Source of the DNA: Dinoroseobacter sp013215265
GTDB lineage: Bacteria; Pseudomonadota; Alphaproteobacteria; Rhodobacterales; Rhodobacteraceae
Assembly: GCA_963691755.1 (NCBI GenBank)
Contig: OY829366.1
Coordinates: 3,224,001-3,288,000 of the forward strand
Direction of reading: 5' to 3'
Length of the DNA stretch: 64,000 nucleotides
The translations under genes were made by a program, and so were the position numbers. The first letter of the stretch is position 1, and every line of letters starts with the position of its first letter. Below are positions 16,450 to 25,693 of the stretch, piece by piece. The notes below the pieces were generated by a model. That model searched no databases. It had not been told where the DNA came from and saw only the letters and a program-made list of their open reading frames with translations.

Positions 16450-17168
16450 GCGCGCAGTGCCGGATCTTCGCTGACCCTCACAAGGCGAGTCATATCACCC
16501 AATCGTTCGCGCTGTTTCCCATTTGCATCGAAATTGCTCGGCGCAAGCCAAGTCTCATAGGCACTGCGCATGGCAGGCCATTCCTTATCGATCATAGCGA
16601 ACCACGCAGTGTCTCGGTTTCGGCCTTTGACCACTGCAGCCTGCCGAAAAACACCTTCATAGCTGAAGCCGAACCTTTGCGCAGCGCGCCGTGAGGGCAT
16701 GTTCAATGCATCGCATTTCCATTCAAAGCGGCGATAACCAGCTCCAAACAGCCAGTCCGCAAGCAAGAATATCGCCTCGGTCGCCGCTGGTGTACGCTGC
16801 AGGATGGGCGCATAATTGATATGGCCGACTTCAATGCTTCCGGCCTCAGGCGCGATGCGAAGGAAGCTTAAGACGCCCTGTGCACGCCCGCTGGTTTTTT
16901 CCCGAACGGCATAGAACATCTGGTCCTTCGCCCCTTCGGTCACGCTACGCACCCACTTATGGTATGTCGCCGCGGAATGAAACGGACCATATGGAAGATA
17001 ATCCCAAATCGCATCGTCTGCTTCGTTGGCCCGGTGAAGGTCCGCGGCATGAGCCTCTGCGCGAAGAGCCTCCAACCGGGCATACCGGCCATCGAGAATC
17101 GAAACGTCAGGCCAACGGGGTGGAGTCCAGTTTGGAAGCGACTCACCAAATCGCTTTGATTGGCTCAT
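16446..17168 (-). CDS. GNAT-family N-acetyltransferase, RimJ/RimL-like
   Basis: A 240-residue acetyltransferase (GNAT domain about 25-195). The segments EVGHINYAPILQRTPAATEA and AGYRRFEWKCDALNMPSRRA match the acetyl-CoA-binding and beta5-alpha4 region of the RimJ/RimL-type group that acetylates N-terminal amines of proteins or small molecules. The true substrate is unknown. It converges with the regulator gene by a 4-base overlap. Confidence 0.88.
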   Translation of the reverse strand: MSQSKRFGESLPNWTPPRWPDVSILDGRYARLEALRAEAHAADLHRANEADDAIWDYLPYGPFHSAATYHKWVRSVTEGAKDQMFYAVREKTSGRAQGVLSFLRIAPEAGSIEVGHINYAPILQRTPAATEAIFLLADWLFGAGYRRFEWKCDALNMPSRRAAQRFGFSYEGVFRQAAVVKGRNRDTAWFAMIDKEWPAMRSAYETWLAPSNFDANGKQRERLGDMTRLVRVSEDPALRA

Positions 17169-17346
17169 ATTGTTTCTCCTAGTCGGACAGTCCTGACCCG
17201 TTTGTCATCAGTGTTTCAACAGTCATAGCAGTACCGCCGCTTTGCCAGCAAATGGCGCGATACTGCCCCAATTTGCGCCCGTTTTGATCCTTAGCAAAGA
17301 CGGACATCAGCCCCTTGGGGGGGCGTCTGTAAAAAGGAATACGCGC

Positions 17347-17520
17347 ATGGCTAAAAAGGCCAAGGCGCGGACGCGCCGCAAACAAAAAAGCGGTGGGTCT
17401 GGAGCTGCCACATTCATCTTGCTCGCTGCCATTGGTGCGGGATTGTTTATCGGAATAGCCGGGTTTGAAGCCGGTTCTGCTTTTGGCGAAGCCGCGCGTG
17501 CTGCGGAAGCCTCTAGCTAG
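17347..17520 (+). CDS. Small single-pass membrane protein with basic N-terminus
   Basis: A 57-residue protein: a Lys/Arg-rich tail (MAKKAKARTRRKQKS), then one Ala/Gly-rich membrane helix (about 20-45) and a short tail. AAGGAA lies about ten bases before the ATG. Longer in-frame starts back to 17242 lack a ribosome site. No family is recognised. It converges with the DUF1501 gene by a 4-base overlap, which suggests a real stop and gene boundary. Confidence 0.6.
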   Translation: MAKKAKARTRRKQKSGGSGAATFILLAAIGAGLFIGIAGFEAGSAFGEAARAAEASS

Positions 17521-18734
17521 ACGCGCAATAGGTTTGGGTCTTCACCAAGATCGACGCCGGGGAACACCGTCTGCTCAAGAAATGCCCGGTCAAACCCGAA
17601 ACTGCCCCTCAGTGCCCAGGCTGCAAACCGTCTGATATCATCTGTCGGTTGTAGATCGCGGCGCTCCAGCAGGTCGGCTTCCGCAACACCGGGCCAGGTC
17701 CCATAAAGCCGTCCACCACGCAATGCCCCTCCTGCCATCAGCATCGTGCCCCCGGTTCCGTGATCTGTTCCGCGGTTCCCGTTTTCGGCCACGGTGCGCC
17801 CAAATTCCGTCATCGCAAGCACGGTGGTCTTTTCCCAAACCGGTCCCAGCCCGTCGCGCAAAGTTAAGATGGCCTGACCCAGCCGATCCAATGCGGTGCG
17901 CAACCCCCCGAGTTGATTGCGATGCGTATCCCACCCCGTCAACGAGAAGGATGCGATGCGCGTTTCTTCGCGAAGGCGGTTGGCTGCAAATTCCGCCAGC
18001 TTAGCAGGCCCCGCAGCACTGCGCGTATCTTCGAGGGCCTCACCCATCATCATCTGCTGCTCGCCGAGACTGTCGATCTGCGTCGAAACACCCAGGCTTT
18101 CTGCCAGATCTATGGCGTTGCTCGCGGCCGCGTGGAAAACCGGATCGCCTGCATAGATATGTTCCAGAAGCAGTCGCGCCTGAGGCGTAAGATCCAATCG
18201 TGTTTCCGGCGACCAGCTGCTTATCGCATTTTGCCCCGTCAGAATAAGCGGCACTTCATGGCCAATGGCAAAAGCCGTTTCGCTTTCTGCGCCTGGCAAA
18301 CCAGACAGCATCCGATTGAGCCATCCCCCCCGAAGCGCGTCTGGTGCAACATCCATACCGGTTCCTGCTTCAAGCATGTCTTGTCCGTCAAAATGGCTGC
18401 GCTGGCCGCGATAGGGGGTTGAAACTGCGGGCGCAAAAGCGAGCTCTCCCGCCGCCCACAACGTACGCAATGGATCGAGAGCACTATGAAGCGCGAAGCC
18501 ATCGGTTAGGGGATCGCCAGCATTTTCACGCAAAAGTACCGGTCGCATTCGAGCCAAATTCGGATCATTCATTGGGTGCAGCACGCCAAGGCCGTCCATT
18601 CCGCCACGCAGTACGATGACAACAAATCTCGCATCACCGGGGACGGAGGCAAAGGTCATGGTCGTGGTCAAAGGATGTGCTGCCAGTGAACAGCCCAGCG
18701 CAGTAACGCCCTTGAGGAAATCTCGCCTGTGCAT
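17517..18734 (-). CDS. DUF1501 family protein, Tat-exported
   Basis: A 405-residue protein beginning MHRRDFLKG, a twin-arginine signal followed by a weakly hydrophobic stretch, so export in folded form is likely. DUF1501 proteins are sulfatase/alkaline-phosphatase-fold relatives; seen here are VLRGGMDGLGVLHP near residue 42, FDGQDMLEAG, TEFGRTVAENGNRGTDHGTG and MLMAGGALRGGRLYG. It is nine bases downstream of the DUF1800 gene, the standard partner. The biological role of the pair is unsettled. Confidence 0.9.
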   Translation of the reverse strand: MHRRDFLKGVTALGCSLAAHPLTTTMTFASVPGDARFVVIVLRGGMDGLGVLHPMNDPNLARMRPVLLRENAGDPLTDGFALHSALDPLRTLWAAGELAFAPAVSTPYRGQRSHFDGQDMLEAGTGMDVAPDALRGGWLNRMLSGLPGAESETAFAIGHEVPLILTGQNAISSWSPETRLDLTPQARLLLEHIYAGDPVFHAAASNAIDLAESLGVSTQIDSLGEQQMMMGEALEDTRSAAGPAKLAEFAANRLREETRIASFSLTGWDTHRNQLGGLRTALDRLGQAILTLRDGLGPVWEKTTVLAMTEFGRTVAENGNRGTDHGTGGTMLMAGGALRGGRLYGTWPGVAEADLLERRDLQPTDDIRRFAAWALRGSFGFDRAFLEQTVFPGVDLGEDPNLLRV

Positions 18735-18743
18735 CGTCCCCTC

Positions 18744-20114
18744 CTATCTGCGGTTGAACTCAGGCGCGGACAAAACCAGACCGATGCCTTCCCACCGGGT
18801 TTCTGCGGCACGCGCTGCAAGCTTCGTTGCCTCGCTGGCAAGCGGTCCCAGAGCAGTTGTCACAAACTCACGTGGATCAGGAAGGTCGCGACGAAACGCA
18901 ACCGGTGCGGCCATGGCCCATCCGATCCGGGCCGCCAGCCCCTGTGGCGTGATCCATGCCTCAGTGGCTTCGGGCCAGCCATCTGGACCAGGTGCGCGAC
19001 GATAGGTCTGTCCCATGGCCTGCATTGGTCGGTCAAACAGGTTTCGAAGATCGGTATTGCTGAGTGCTGTAAGCCGATCGGCCGGCGGCGCCAGCGCACG
19101 GACCCCTGACAGTATGTAATCCATCGGTCGCTTGGCCTTTGCGCCAAAACTATCCTGTCCAAGGGGGTGATCGATCAAGACGGCAGTAACCACACCAAGA
19201 TCGCCATCGCTGTCGCGAAAGCTGTGTGCCAAATCGGCTATGAGCCTTGGGTCGGGCTGGTCTGAGATAAAATGCACAGCAAGTTTGCGGGCAATGTGCA
19301 GCGCCGTGGCGGGGTGGCGCGCCAGATCATCGAGTACTGCTTCGATATCACTAAAACGCGCGCGCGGTCCGGCCCCATAACGGACACCAAGCACTGTCTC
19401 ATAGCCCGGCTCAGCCATGTTCGGGCGAAATCGAAACCCGGAGTGATCGGCGTGAAGCCCCGTGAAAAGTTCCGCCAGTTGTCGCACATCTTCCTGCGTA
19501 TAGGGGCCGTCGACCCCGAGCGTGTGCAGCTCGAGCACCTCACGCGCGAGATTTTCGTTAAGACCGCGGCCCGTGCGCTGTCCAACAGGACTGTTTGGTC
19601 CCACCGCAGTCGCTTGATCGAGATACAGCAGCATCGCAGGGTGCGTTACGACCGCTTTGAGCATATCGGCGAAGCGCCCCGCAACGTGGGGACGAATGGC
19701 ATTGGCGGTCATCAAAGGCACCCACGCCCGCAAGCGCACGGGGGTGACCTCCACCGTAAAATGGTCCTGCCAGAACTCGGTCAACCGGTCATGCAGCGGC
19801 GCTGGCACATGTGCGGCCCGGATAAGCGCGGCACGCACCCCGTCGAAGACGAAACGCAAAGACGCGCGCGATGCATTGCTACGCGCGCGTCGCGTCGCGG
19901 CATTGTTGTTTCGGCGCTCCAAGCGGATTGCCTCCAGAAAGGCGGTCATAGCGTCAATTGCGGCTTCTCGATCTGGACCGGGGAACGCAAGACCCGGGTC
20001 AGCAGCGCCTAGCACATCAATCCAACCAGCCGCCCCAGCAGGCGGATCAAACTGGGGCGATAGGCCATAGCCATAACGCGCCGCAAGCTGAGCAGACATC
20101 AATCGCATAGCCAC
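18744..20114 (-). CDS. DUF1800 family protein
   Basis: A 456-residue mostly helical protein recognised by FWQDHFTVEV, ENLAREVLELHTLGVDG (about residue 185-200) and YTQEDVRQLAELFTGL, all strong DUF1800 marks, and by its DUF1501 partner immediately downstream. No clear signal peptide is seen in the first 25 residues. Function unknown; proposed roles in the literature remain tentative. The gene is the first of the two-gene unit and lies just downstream of aspS on the same strand. Confidence 0.9.
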   Translation of the reverse strand: MAMRLMSAQLAARYGYGLSPQFDPPAGAAGWIDVLGAADPGLAFPGPDREAAIDAMTAFLEAIRLERRNNNAATRRARSNASRASLRFVFDGVRAALIRAAHVPAPLHDRLTEFWQDHFTVEVTPVRLRAWVPLMTANAIRPHVAGRFADMLKAVVTHPAMLLYLDQATAVGPNSPVGQRTGRGLNENLAREVLELHTLGVDGPYTQEDVRQLAELFTGLHADHSGFRFRPNMAEPGYETVLGVRYGAGPRARFSDIEAVLDDLARHPATALHIARKLAVHFISDQPDPRLIADLAHSFRDSDGDLGVVTAVLIDHPLGQDSFGAKAKRPMDYILSGVRALAPPADRLTALSNTDLRNLFDRPMQAMGQTYRRAPGPDGWPEATEAWITPQGLAARIGWAMAAPVAFRRDLPDPREFVTTALGPLASEATKLAARAAETRWEGIGLVLSAPEFNRR

Positions 20115-20190
20115 GGATTAAAACACAAATCCGACCAGACTATGAACGCCAATTTGGAGGCTCGCGCAGATTTGCGCGAGGGATCGCGCA

Positions 20191-21966
20191 TTATTCTGGT
20201 TTGACCACACGCAAACCGAGTTCACGCAATTGGGTGTTGGTTGCTTCTGTAGGCCCGCCAAGCATCAGGTCCTCGGCGCGTTGGGTCATCGGGAACATGA
20301 TGACCTCACGGATGTTCGGCTCGTCGGCCAGAAGCATCACCATCCGGTCAATGCCGGCCGCACAGCCACCATGGGGCGGCGCACCATATTTGAAAGCGTT
20401 CAACATGCCGCCAAAACGTTTTTCGACCTCATCCGCCCCGTACCCCGCAAGGCCAAACGCCTTGAGCATGATTTCCTGTTTGTGGTTCCGGATCGCGCCT
20501 GAGACCAATTCGTAGCCGTTGCACGCGAGGTCGTATTGGTAACCAAGCACCTCGAGCGGATCGCCGTTAAGCGCATCAAGCCCCCCTTGGGGCATCGAAA
20601 ACGGATTATGCGAGAAATCGATCTTCCCGTCGTCATCTTCCTCATACATCGGGAAATCGACAATCCAGCAAAACTGGAAGCTGTCTTTATCTGTCAGCTC
20701 CAGTTCTTCACCGATAACGGTACGGGCACGCCCAGCGACGCCCTCAAACGCGTCTGGCTTACCGCCGAGGAAGAAAGCGGCGTCACCAACCTCAAGGCCC
20801 AGTTGCTGACGGATGGCTTCGGTACGTTCCGGACCAATGTTCTTGGCAAGTGGCCCGGCCGCTTCCATTCCCTGGCCCTGGTCACGCCAGAAGATGTACC
20901 CCATGCCCGGCAGGCCCTGCTCCTGCGCGAACTTGTTCATCCGATCGCAGAACTTCCGACTGCCGCCTTTGGGGGCCGGAATGGCGCGAATTTCGGTGCC
21001 CTCTTGTTCGAGAAGCTTTGCGAAAATGGCAAAACCGGAGCCGGCGAAATGTTCCGATACCACCTGCATCTTGATTGGGTTGCGCAGGTCAGGCTTGTCG
21101 GTGCCATACCAGAGCGCTGCATCACGGTAGGAAATGCGTGGGATTTCCATCTCAACCCGGCGATCGCCTGCAAAGCGTTCAAAACAGCCCAAAATGACGG
21201 GTTCGACAGTGGAGAACACATCTTCCTGCTCGACAAAGCTCATTTCGACATCGAGTTGATAGAAATCGGTCGGTGAGCGGTCAGCACGCGGGTCTTCATC
21301 GCGGAAACACGGCGCAATCTGGAAATACTTGTCGAAGCCACCAACCATGATCAGCTGTTTGAACTGTTGTGGCGCCTGTGGGAGCGCATAGAACTTGCCG
21401 GTATGCAGGCGCGAGGGCACAAGGAAATCGCGTGCGCCTTCCGGGCTCGAAGCTGTGATGATCGGTGTCTGGTATTCGGTGAAGCCACGCTCCCACATGC
21501 GTTCGCGCAGGTCTTGCACGACACGAGACCGCAGCATGATGTTCTCGTGCAGCTTCTCGCGGCGTAGGTCGAGATAGCGGTATTTCAGGCGGGTATCTTC
21601 AGGGTAATCTTGATCGCCGAAGACCTGAACTGGCAGATCACCTTCGACATGTCCCAACACTTCCATGTCGCGGATAAAGACCTCGATTTCCCCTGTCGGG
21701 ATCTTGGGATTGATCAGGCTTTCGCCACGAAGTTTGACCGTACCGTCGATCCGGATACACCATTCACTTCGGACTTTCTCGACTTCGCTGAAGACCGGGC
21801 TGTCGGGATCGCAAAGAACTTGGGTCATCCCGTAGTGATCACGAAGGTCAATAAACAGAACACCACCGTGGTCACGCACCCGGTGCACCCAACCAGACAG
21901 GCGGATGGTTTCGCCGACATTGTCTTTGGTCAGTCCGGCGCAAGTGGTCGAGCGATAGGCGTGCAT
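20191..21966 (-). CDS. aspS: Aspartate-tRNA ligase
   Basis: A class II synthetase that charges tRNA with aspartate. The 591 residues show the OB-fold anticodon domain (1-110; IRLSGWVHRVRDHGGVLFID), motif 2 (FQIAPCFRDEDPRADRSPTD), the bacterial GAD insertion domain (about 300-420), and motif 3 (APPHGGCAAGIDRMVMLLAD). Alphaproteobacteria usually have the non-discriminating type, charging both tRNA-Asp and tRNA-Asn when gatCAB is present; this cannot be settled here. The start ATG at 21966 begins MHAYRSTTCAGL, the usual N-terminus. Confidence 0.97.
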   Translation of the reverse strand: MHAYRSTTCAGLTKDNVGETIRLSGWVHRVRDHGGVLFIDLRDHYGMTQVLCDPDSPVFSEVEKVRSEWCIRIDGTVKLRGESLINPKIPTGEIEVFIRDMEVLGHVEGDLPVQVFGDQDYPEDTRLKYRYLDLRREKLHENIMLRSRVVQDLRERMWERGFTEYQTPIITASSPEGARDFLVPSRLHTGKFYALPQAPQQFKQLIMVGGFDKYFQIAPCFRDEDPRADRSPTDFYQLDVEMSFVEQEDVFSTVEPVILGCFERFAGDRRVEMEIPRISYRDAALWYGTDKPDLRNPIKMQVVSEHFAGSGFAIFAKLLEQEGTEIRAIPAPKGGSRKFCDRMNKFAQEQGLPGMGYIFWRDQGQGMEAAGPLAKNIGPERTEAIRQQLGLEVGDAAFFLGGKPDAFEGVAGRARTVIGEELELTDKDSFQFCWIVDFPMYEEDDDGKIDFSHNPFSMPQGGLDALNGDPLEVLGYQYDLACNGYELVSGAIRNHKQEIMLKAFGLAGYGADEVEKRFGGMLNAFKYGAPPHGGCAAGIDRMVMLLADEPNIREVIMFPMTQRAEDLMLGGPTEATNTQLRELGLRVVKPE

Positions 21967-22155
21967 GTGGGCGGCTTTCGGCTATAGATCAGGTTCGCGC
22001 CGATACACTAGGAAGGGCCGCAGAAGTCAAGGCGGATAGGATGAAAGTCGGTGCTTATAGCGTTTCGGCGTTATGTCGAACCGCGAATTCGATGCCACTG
22101 GCGTGGCTCAATCACGAAATGCGGGACCGGGTGTTCGAACGAAACCTCGAAGCGT

Positions 22156-23355
22156 TTAGCACGCGAGCTCACCAAGACGGGCATCGATCTCTAAAATAGT
22201 AACCGTTGCGAGCACATCATTCGTGGTCGGATCCAGCAGCCTTGCCTCTTCCGTGTCCAGCACAACAACAACCATGCGCCCGTTCATGATCAGGGTCCAA
22301 CGCGACTTATCCGCCTCAATCGAAGCTTTGGAACTGACACATCCAAAATATGCGATTGGTCCTTCAATCTGGGCGCGCTCGAGTAAGTCATGAATGACAA
22401 AGCCCAAGTTTCGTCTATCGGCATGATCACTGATTGCATCAATTTCTGCCATATCTACGCTGATCAGAAGTGCGCCCAAACAATCGAGCGCATCAAATTC
22501 TTCATCATCACCGAAGACTTGGAGGCTGTACGCGTCGTATTGATGAATCCGTATCTCATGCGGTGTAACAACCGCGCACTTACCCCCGTCAAGCGTATCG
22601 AGCGGAAACATCGGGCATTGGTAACCGTCCAACTCAATCAAGGTCCCGACATGGCCATCGGCGAAGACATCGGGCTGCTCTATGCGCAGCAACGCTAATG
22701 CGATACCGATCTGCTTTGGATCGTGAAAATGCCCAAACTTGGCGAGAATGTCGCGCTTATTCTGTCGTTGAACAAGGGCCGAATTGTCTGCAGCAGCCTT
22801 GAGGTAAGCCGCATCAAGTTCAGCCGCTGCAACTTTCTTCACACCAGAAAGCCTTCGAACCTTCTGTGCGGCGAATCCCAAAAGCGGATTGACACTGTCT
22901 TGTTGTTGGAACGGGGCATCGAGTGGTTTGAGATAGTGCTCGATAATTTCGGGGTCCGTGATATCGAGAGACTGGTCTTCTTGAAGGCGGATTGCCAGAG
23001 CCTCGAAGGCACGCGCGATTGGCATGAAGGGTTTGGCGCGTACCAAACGAAGAGCAGCTTTGACCTTTAGCCAGCATTCTGTGAAGTCGGCGCCAGTATT
23101 CAGAAAGTAATGTGCGTGCCCTCTCGTCGTAACCTGGTGAAGATAGCGTTCGAGTTCGCAGATCTGGAGCGCGGTCTCCGGAAGCTCTGCGGCCGTATAA
23201 AAAGCCTCGGACTGGATACGTTTGACATAGTCGACAACAGCCTGAACAGCACCTTCGTCTGCACCTTCGCCGCGTGCGTCCAACAATTCAGCACACAAGA
23301 TGAATGGCGTTTGGGGAGCCCCAAAAAAACTATCCAGTCGAAAAAAAGTGCTCAT
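22156..23355 (-). CDS. Hypothetical protein with weak DMP19/DUF4375-like segment
   Basis: A 399-residue soluble protein starting MSTFFRLDSFFGAPQTPF, with GAGG-type ribosome site (GAGG) eight bases ahead. Residues about 75-95 (TRGHAHYFLNTGADFTECW) resemble the core of DMP19/DUF4375 proteins (N-G-G-F-x-x-F-x-N), a group often found beside polymorphic toxin immunity genes, but the match is short. Nothing else is recognised. It lies in an accessory patch between aspS and the insertion sequence. An open frame extends upstream to 23466, without a convincing ribosome site. Confidence 0.6.
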   Translation of the reverse strand: MSTFFRLDSFFGAPQTPFILCAELLDARGEGADEGAVQAVVDYVKRIQSEAFYTAAELPETALQICELERYLHQVTTRGHAHYFLNTGADFTECWLKVKAALRLVRAKPFMPIARAFEALAIRLQEDQSLDITDPEIIEHYLKPLDAPFQQQDSVNPLLGFAAQKVRRLSGVKKVAAAELDAAYLKAAADNSALVQRQNKRDILAKFGHFHDPKQIGIALALLRIEQPDVFADGHVGTLIELDGYQCPMFPLDTLDGGKCAVVTPHEIRIHQYDAYSLQVFGDDEEFDALDCLGALLISVDMAEIDAISDHADRRNLGFVIHDLLERAQIEGPIAYFGCVSSKASIEADKSRWTLIMNGRMVVVVLDTEEARLLDPTTNDVLATVTILEIDARLGELAC

Positions 23356-23656
23356 TGCGTCCTCGGCGCGCCCATACAGCTCTTCTCTCCATTTACAAAA
23401 CAACTCGGCAAGAGTTGGGCCGAGTCGAGAAGAATTGAGGACCTTGCTCGGGACAACGGGCCACAAGCCCCTTCATTCGAAGGGTTTGGGCCAAGTCGTA
23501 AATGACATCGTCTGGCGTTTGGGACGTGCATAGGCGGTACAGGCATTTTCATGTCAGGGACTAATCACCCTGAGCACATAGATTTCATCGCCTACCGTCT
23601 TCGATATTCGGTTAATTCAGTGGTGTATGAAGCGGTTCAGGTCGAACGGAGCGACC
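23356..23656. other. Intergenic, no convincing gene
   Basis: About 300 bases between the 5' end of the DMP19-like gene and the 3' end of the pilin-like gene. Several short open frames cross it on both strands, but none has a ribosome site, recognisable family or neighbour overlap. The promoter of the minus-strand gene starting at 23355 should lie here. Confidence 0.5.
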
Positions 23657-23869
23657 CTAGTCTCCATCGCCGGCAACAGGGAAGGTGGTGGAGATTGTGC
23701 GCGTCTCGATCGTGTTGTTCAGAAAGCCGACATTGGTGGTCAGGCTGTCCCAAAGCAAAGCAATGATTGCAAGCGACAAGCCCATAATGGCAGCGGTCAA
23801 TACCACCCAGTCGATAGTTACTGCACCATCTTCATCGCGCAAAAATATCCATAAAAAACGTCGCGGCAT
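23657..23869 (-). CDS. Flp/Fap pilin-like small membrane peptide
   Basis: A 70-residue peptide with RDEDGAVTIDWVVLTAAIMG followed by one membrane helix, the same design as the peptide at 10738-10959. The C-terminus is again short and acidic (VAGDGD). The start at 23869 is set by a TGGAG element about eight bases upstream; an earlier ATG at 23887 is possible. No tad secretion gene is near. It is an orphan pilin-like protein in an accessory patch, 327 bases from the insertion sequence. Confidence 0.75.
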   Translation of the reverse strand: MPRRFLWIFLRDEDGAVTIDWVVLTAAIMGLSLAIIALLWDSLTTNVGFLNNTIETRTISTTFPVAGDGD

Positions 23870-24195
23870 CACAAGCACTCCAGACATTATCGAGCAGACA
23901 TAACGTTCATGCGCCTGGAGTACGGCAATCCGTCGACCAAAATGCGGCGAGACTTGGACGGATCGCGTCACATTTTAGGTAAACAAGAGCTTACAGGGTG
24001 TGAGGTAACCAACACGCTTTAATGAAGAAGCATCGATTAGGGTCTTACAGTACTCCTGAAAACATAGGTTCCAAAGCTGCACCCAGCAGCATGCAACGGA
24101 GGCTGGCACTTCTGGGACTGAAATGAACCATCCAGTTCTTTGTGCCACATGACGATGCCATTAGCGCCCGCGGCAAATCTATGCCTGAGCATGAT
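23870..24195. other. Intergenic region left of the insertion sequence
   Basis: No gene is seen in these 326 bases. They hold the upstream region of the minus-strand pilin-like gene and, at 24187-24195, the left copy of the 9-bp repeat flanking the insertion sequence. Joining left and right flanks across the element does not restore a recognisable reading frame, so the insertion seems to have hit non-coding DNA. Confidence 0.5.
24187..24195. repeat. Left copy of 9-bp direct repeat flanking the insertion sequence
   Basis: GAGCATGAT directly abuts the left terminal repeat and is repeated exactly at 25707-25715, directly after the right terminal repeat. This is the pattern of a target-site duplication, though nine bases is longer than the three to five usual for IS3-family elements. 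Confidence 0.8.
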
Positions 24196-24208
24196 TGTCT
24201 GGCGTCAG
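24196..24208. repeat. Left terminal inverted repeat of the insertion sequence
   Basis: TGTCTGGCGTCAG; 11 of 13 bases match the reverse complement of the right end at 25694-25706. The mismatches are at the fifth and seventh bases. Confidence 0.85.
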
Positions 24209-24280
24209 CGCCCACCGGACAAATTTAGGGGTTTGAGCAACGGAGGATTTCTGGTTCATCGAAGCCATTATGGAGCGAAG

Positions 24281-24655
24281 ATGAACAAGAAATCCGGAAC
24301 ATCGAAAGACGCCGCTGACAAGCTGGTCAGGTCCATCAAACGAAAGACCCGTAAACAGTATTCAGCGGAAGAAAAAATCAGGATTGTCCTGGCCGGCCTG
24401 CGCGGCGAGGAGAGCATTGCTGCGCTGTGCCGCCGCGAGGGCATCGCTGAAAGCCTTTATTATTCCTGGTCTAAGGAGTTCCTCGAAGCTGGGAAGAACC
24501 GGCTAGCAGGCGACACCGCCCGTCAGGCAACGGCACCTGAGGTCAAGGAGCTACGATCCGAAGCCTTGGTCCTTAAGGAGGTCGTCGCCGAGCTGACGCT
24601 TGAGAACCGGCTGCTCAAAAAAAGCATGATCGGGGATGGGGAGGACGACGCATGA
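24281..24655 (+). CDS. IS3-family transposase OrfA (helix-turn-helix subunit)
   Basis: A 124-residue DNA-binding protein: a basic N-terminus, helix-turn-helix (KQYSAEEKIRIVLAGLRGEE and IAALCRREGIAESLYYSWSK), and a C-terminal leucine-zipper-like helix (ELRSEALVLKEVVAELTLEN). It is the left subunit of the two-part transposase. An in-frame start back to 24140 would lie outside the left inverted repeat, so 24281 is used. The stop overlaps the orfB start as ATGA, so orfB is expressed by translational coupling or frameshifting. Confidence 0.92.
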   Translation: MNKKSGTSKDAADKLVRSIKRKTRKQYSAEEKIRIVLAGLRGEESIAALCRREGIAESLYYSWSKEFLEAGKNRLAGDTARQATAPEVKELRSEALVLKEVVAELTLENRLLKKSMIGDGEDDA

Positions 24656-25632
24656 GATACCCTGCCTCTGAGAAGCTTGAGATCATCCGCACGGTCGAGG
24701 CATCGCATCTACCGGTGAAGCAAACACTGGCCATGATCGGCATTCCCAGTAGCACCTACTACGATTGGTATGCGCGGTGGGTCGAAGGCGGTGTTGATGC
24801 GCTGGCAGACCGATCTCCGCGACCGAGATCGGTGTGGAACCGCATCCCGGACAACATCCGCGAAGCCTTCGTCGAGTTCGCACTCGACCACGAGGACCTG
24901 ACGCCGCGCGAGCTGGCGGTCAAATACACTGATGAGAAGCGGTACTTTGTCTCGGAATCATCAGCTTACCGTATCCTCAAGGCCGAGGATCTGATCACGG
25001 CACCTGCACATGTGGTTATTAAGGCCGCGGACGAGTTCCGCGACAAGACGAGCCGACCCAACGAGTTATGGCAAACCGACTTCACCTACCTCAAGGTCAT
25101 CGGCTGGGGCTGGTTCTATCTCAGCACGATCCTTGATGATTACAGCCGCTACATCATTGCCTGGAAGCTTTGCACGACAATGAAGGCCGCAGACGTCACC
25201 GACACACTGGACCTGGCATTGGATGCGTCAGGATGCAATCGGGCTACGTTGGCGCACAAGCCGAGGCTTCTAAGCGACAACGGCTCATCTTACGTTGCCG
25301 CCGATCTGGCCAAGTACCTTGATGCCAAGGGAATGGATCACGTTCGCGGTGCGCCACATCACCCCCAGACCCAGGGCAAGATCGAGCGGTGGCACCAAAC
25401 CATGAAAAACCGAGTGCTCCTGGAAAACTATTACCTACCCGGCGACCTGGAGGGGCAGATCGGCGCCTTCGTCGATCACTACAACAACCGGCGATATCAC
25501 GAGAGCCTCGGCAATCTGACACCCGCAGACGTCTATCACGACCGCGGCGCGAAAATCCTGAAGATGAGAGCGGAGATCAAGAAACAGACAATCCGAAAAC
25601 GCCGGTTGCAGCACCAAGCCGCGGCAGCATAA
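24652..25632 (+). CDS. IS3-family transposase OrfB (DDE integrase-type)
   Basis: A 326-residue catalytic transposase with an N-terminal helix-turn-helix (residues 1-60), an HTH_21-like stretch, and an rve integrase core. The DDE triad is Asp143 (WQTDFTYL), Asp209 (LLSDNGSSY) and Glu245 (GKIERWHQT), with the DD(35)E spacing of IS3. It ends with a basic tail (IRKRRLQHQAAAA). It is intact, with no stop or frameshift, and starts inside orfA with an ATGA overlap. Confidence 0.95.
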   Translation: MRYPASEKLEIIRTVEASHLPVKQTLAMIGIPSSTYYDWYARWVEGGVDALADRSPRPRSVWNRIPDNIREAFVEFALDHEDLTPRELAVKYTDEKRYFVSESSAYRILKAEDLITAPAHVVIKAADEFRDKTSRPNELWQTDFTYLKVIGWGWFYLSTILDDYSRYIIAWKLCTTMKAADVTDTLDLALDASGCNRATLAHKPRLLSDNGSSYVAADLAKYLDAKGMDHVRGAPHHPQTQGKIERWHQTMKNRVLLENYYLPGDLEGQIGAFVDHYNNRRYHESLGNLTPADVYHDRGAKILKMRAEIKKQTIRKRRLQHQAAAA

Positions 25633-25693
25633 ACTCAAACAGAAACCGAACCAGAGCCTCCGTTACGATACAACCTCAGCATTCCGGAAAACT

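Noticed and set aside
20536..21276. A 246-codon plus-strand open frame
   Set aside because: Antisense to aspS, whose class II synthetase motifs are complete.
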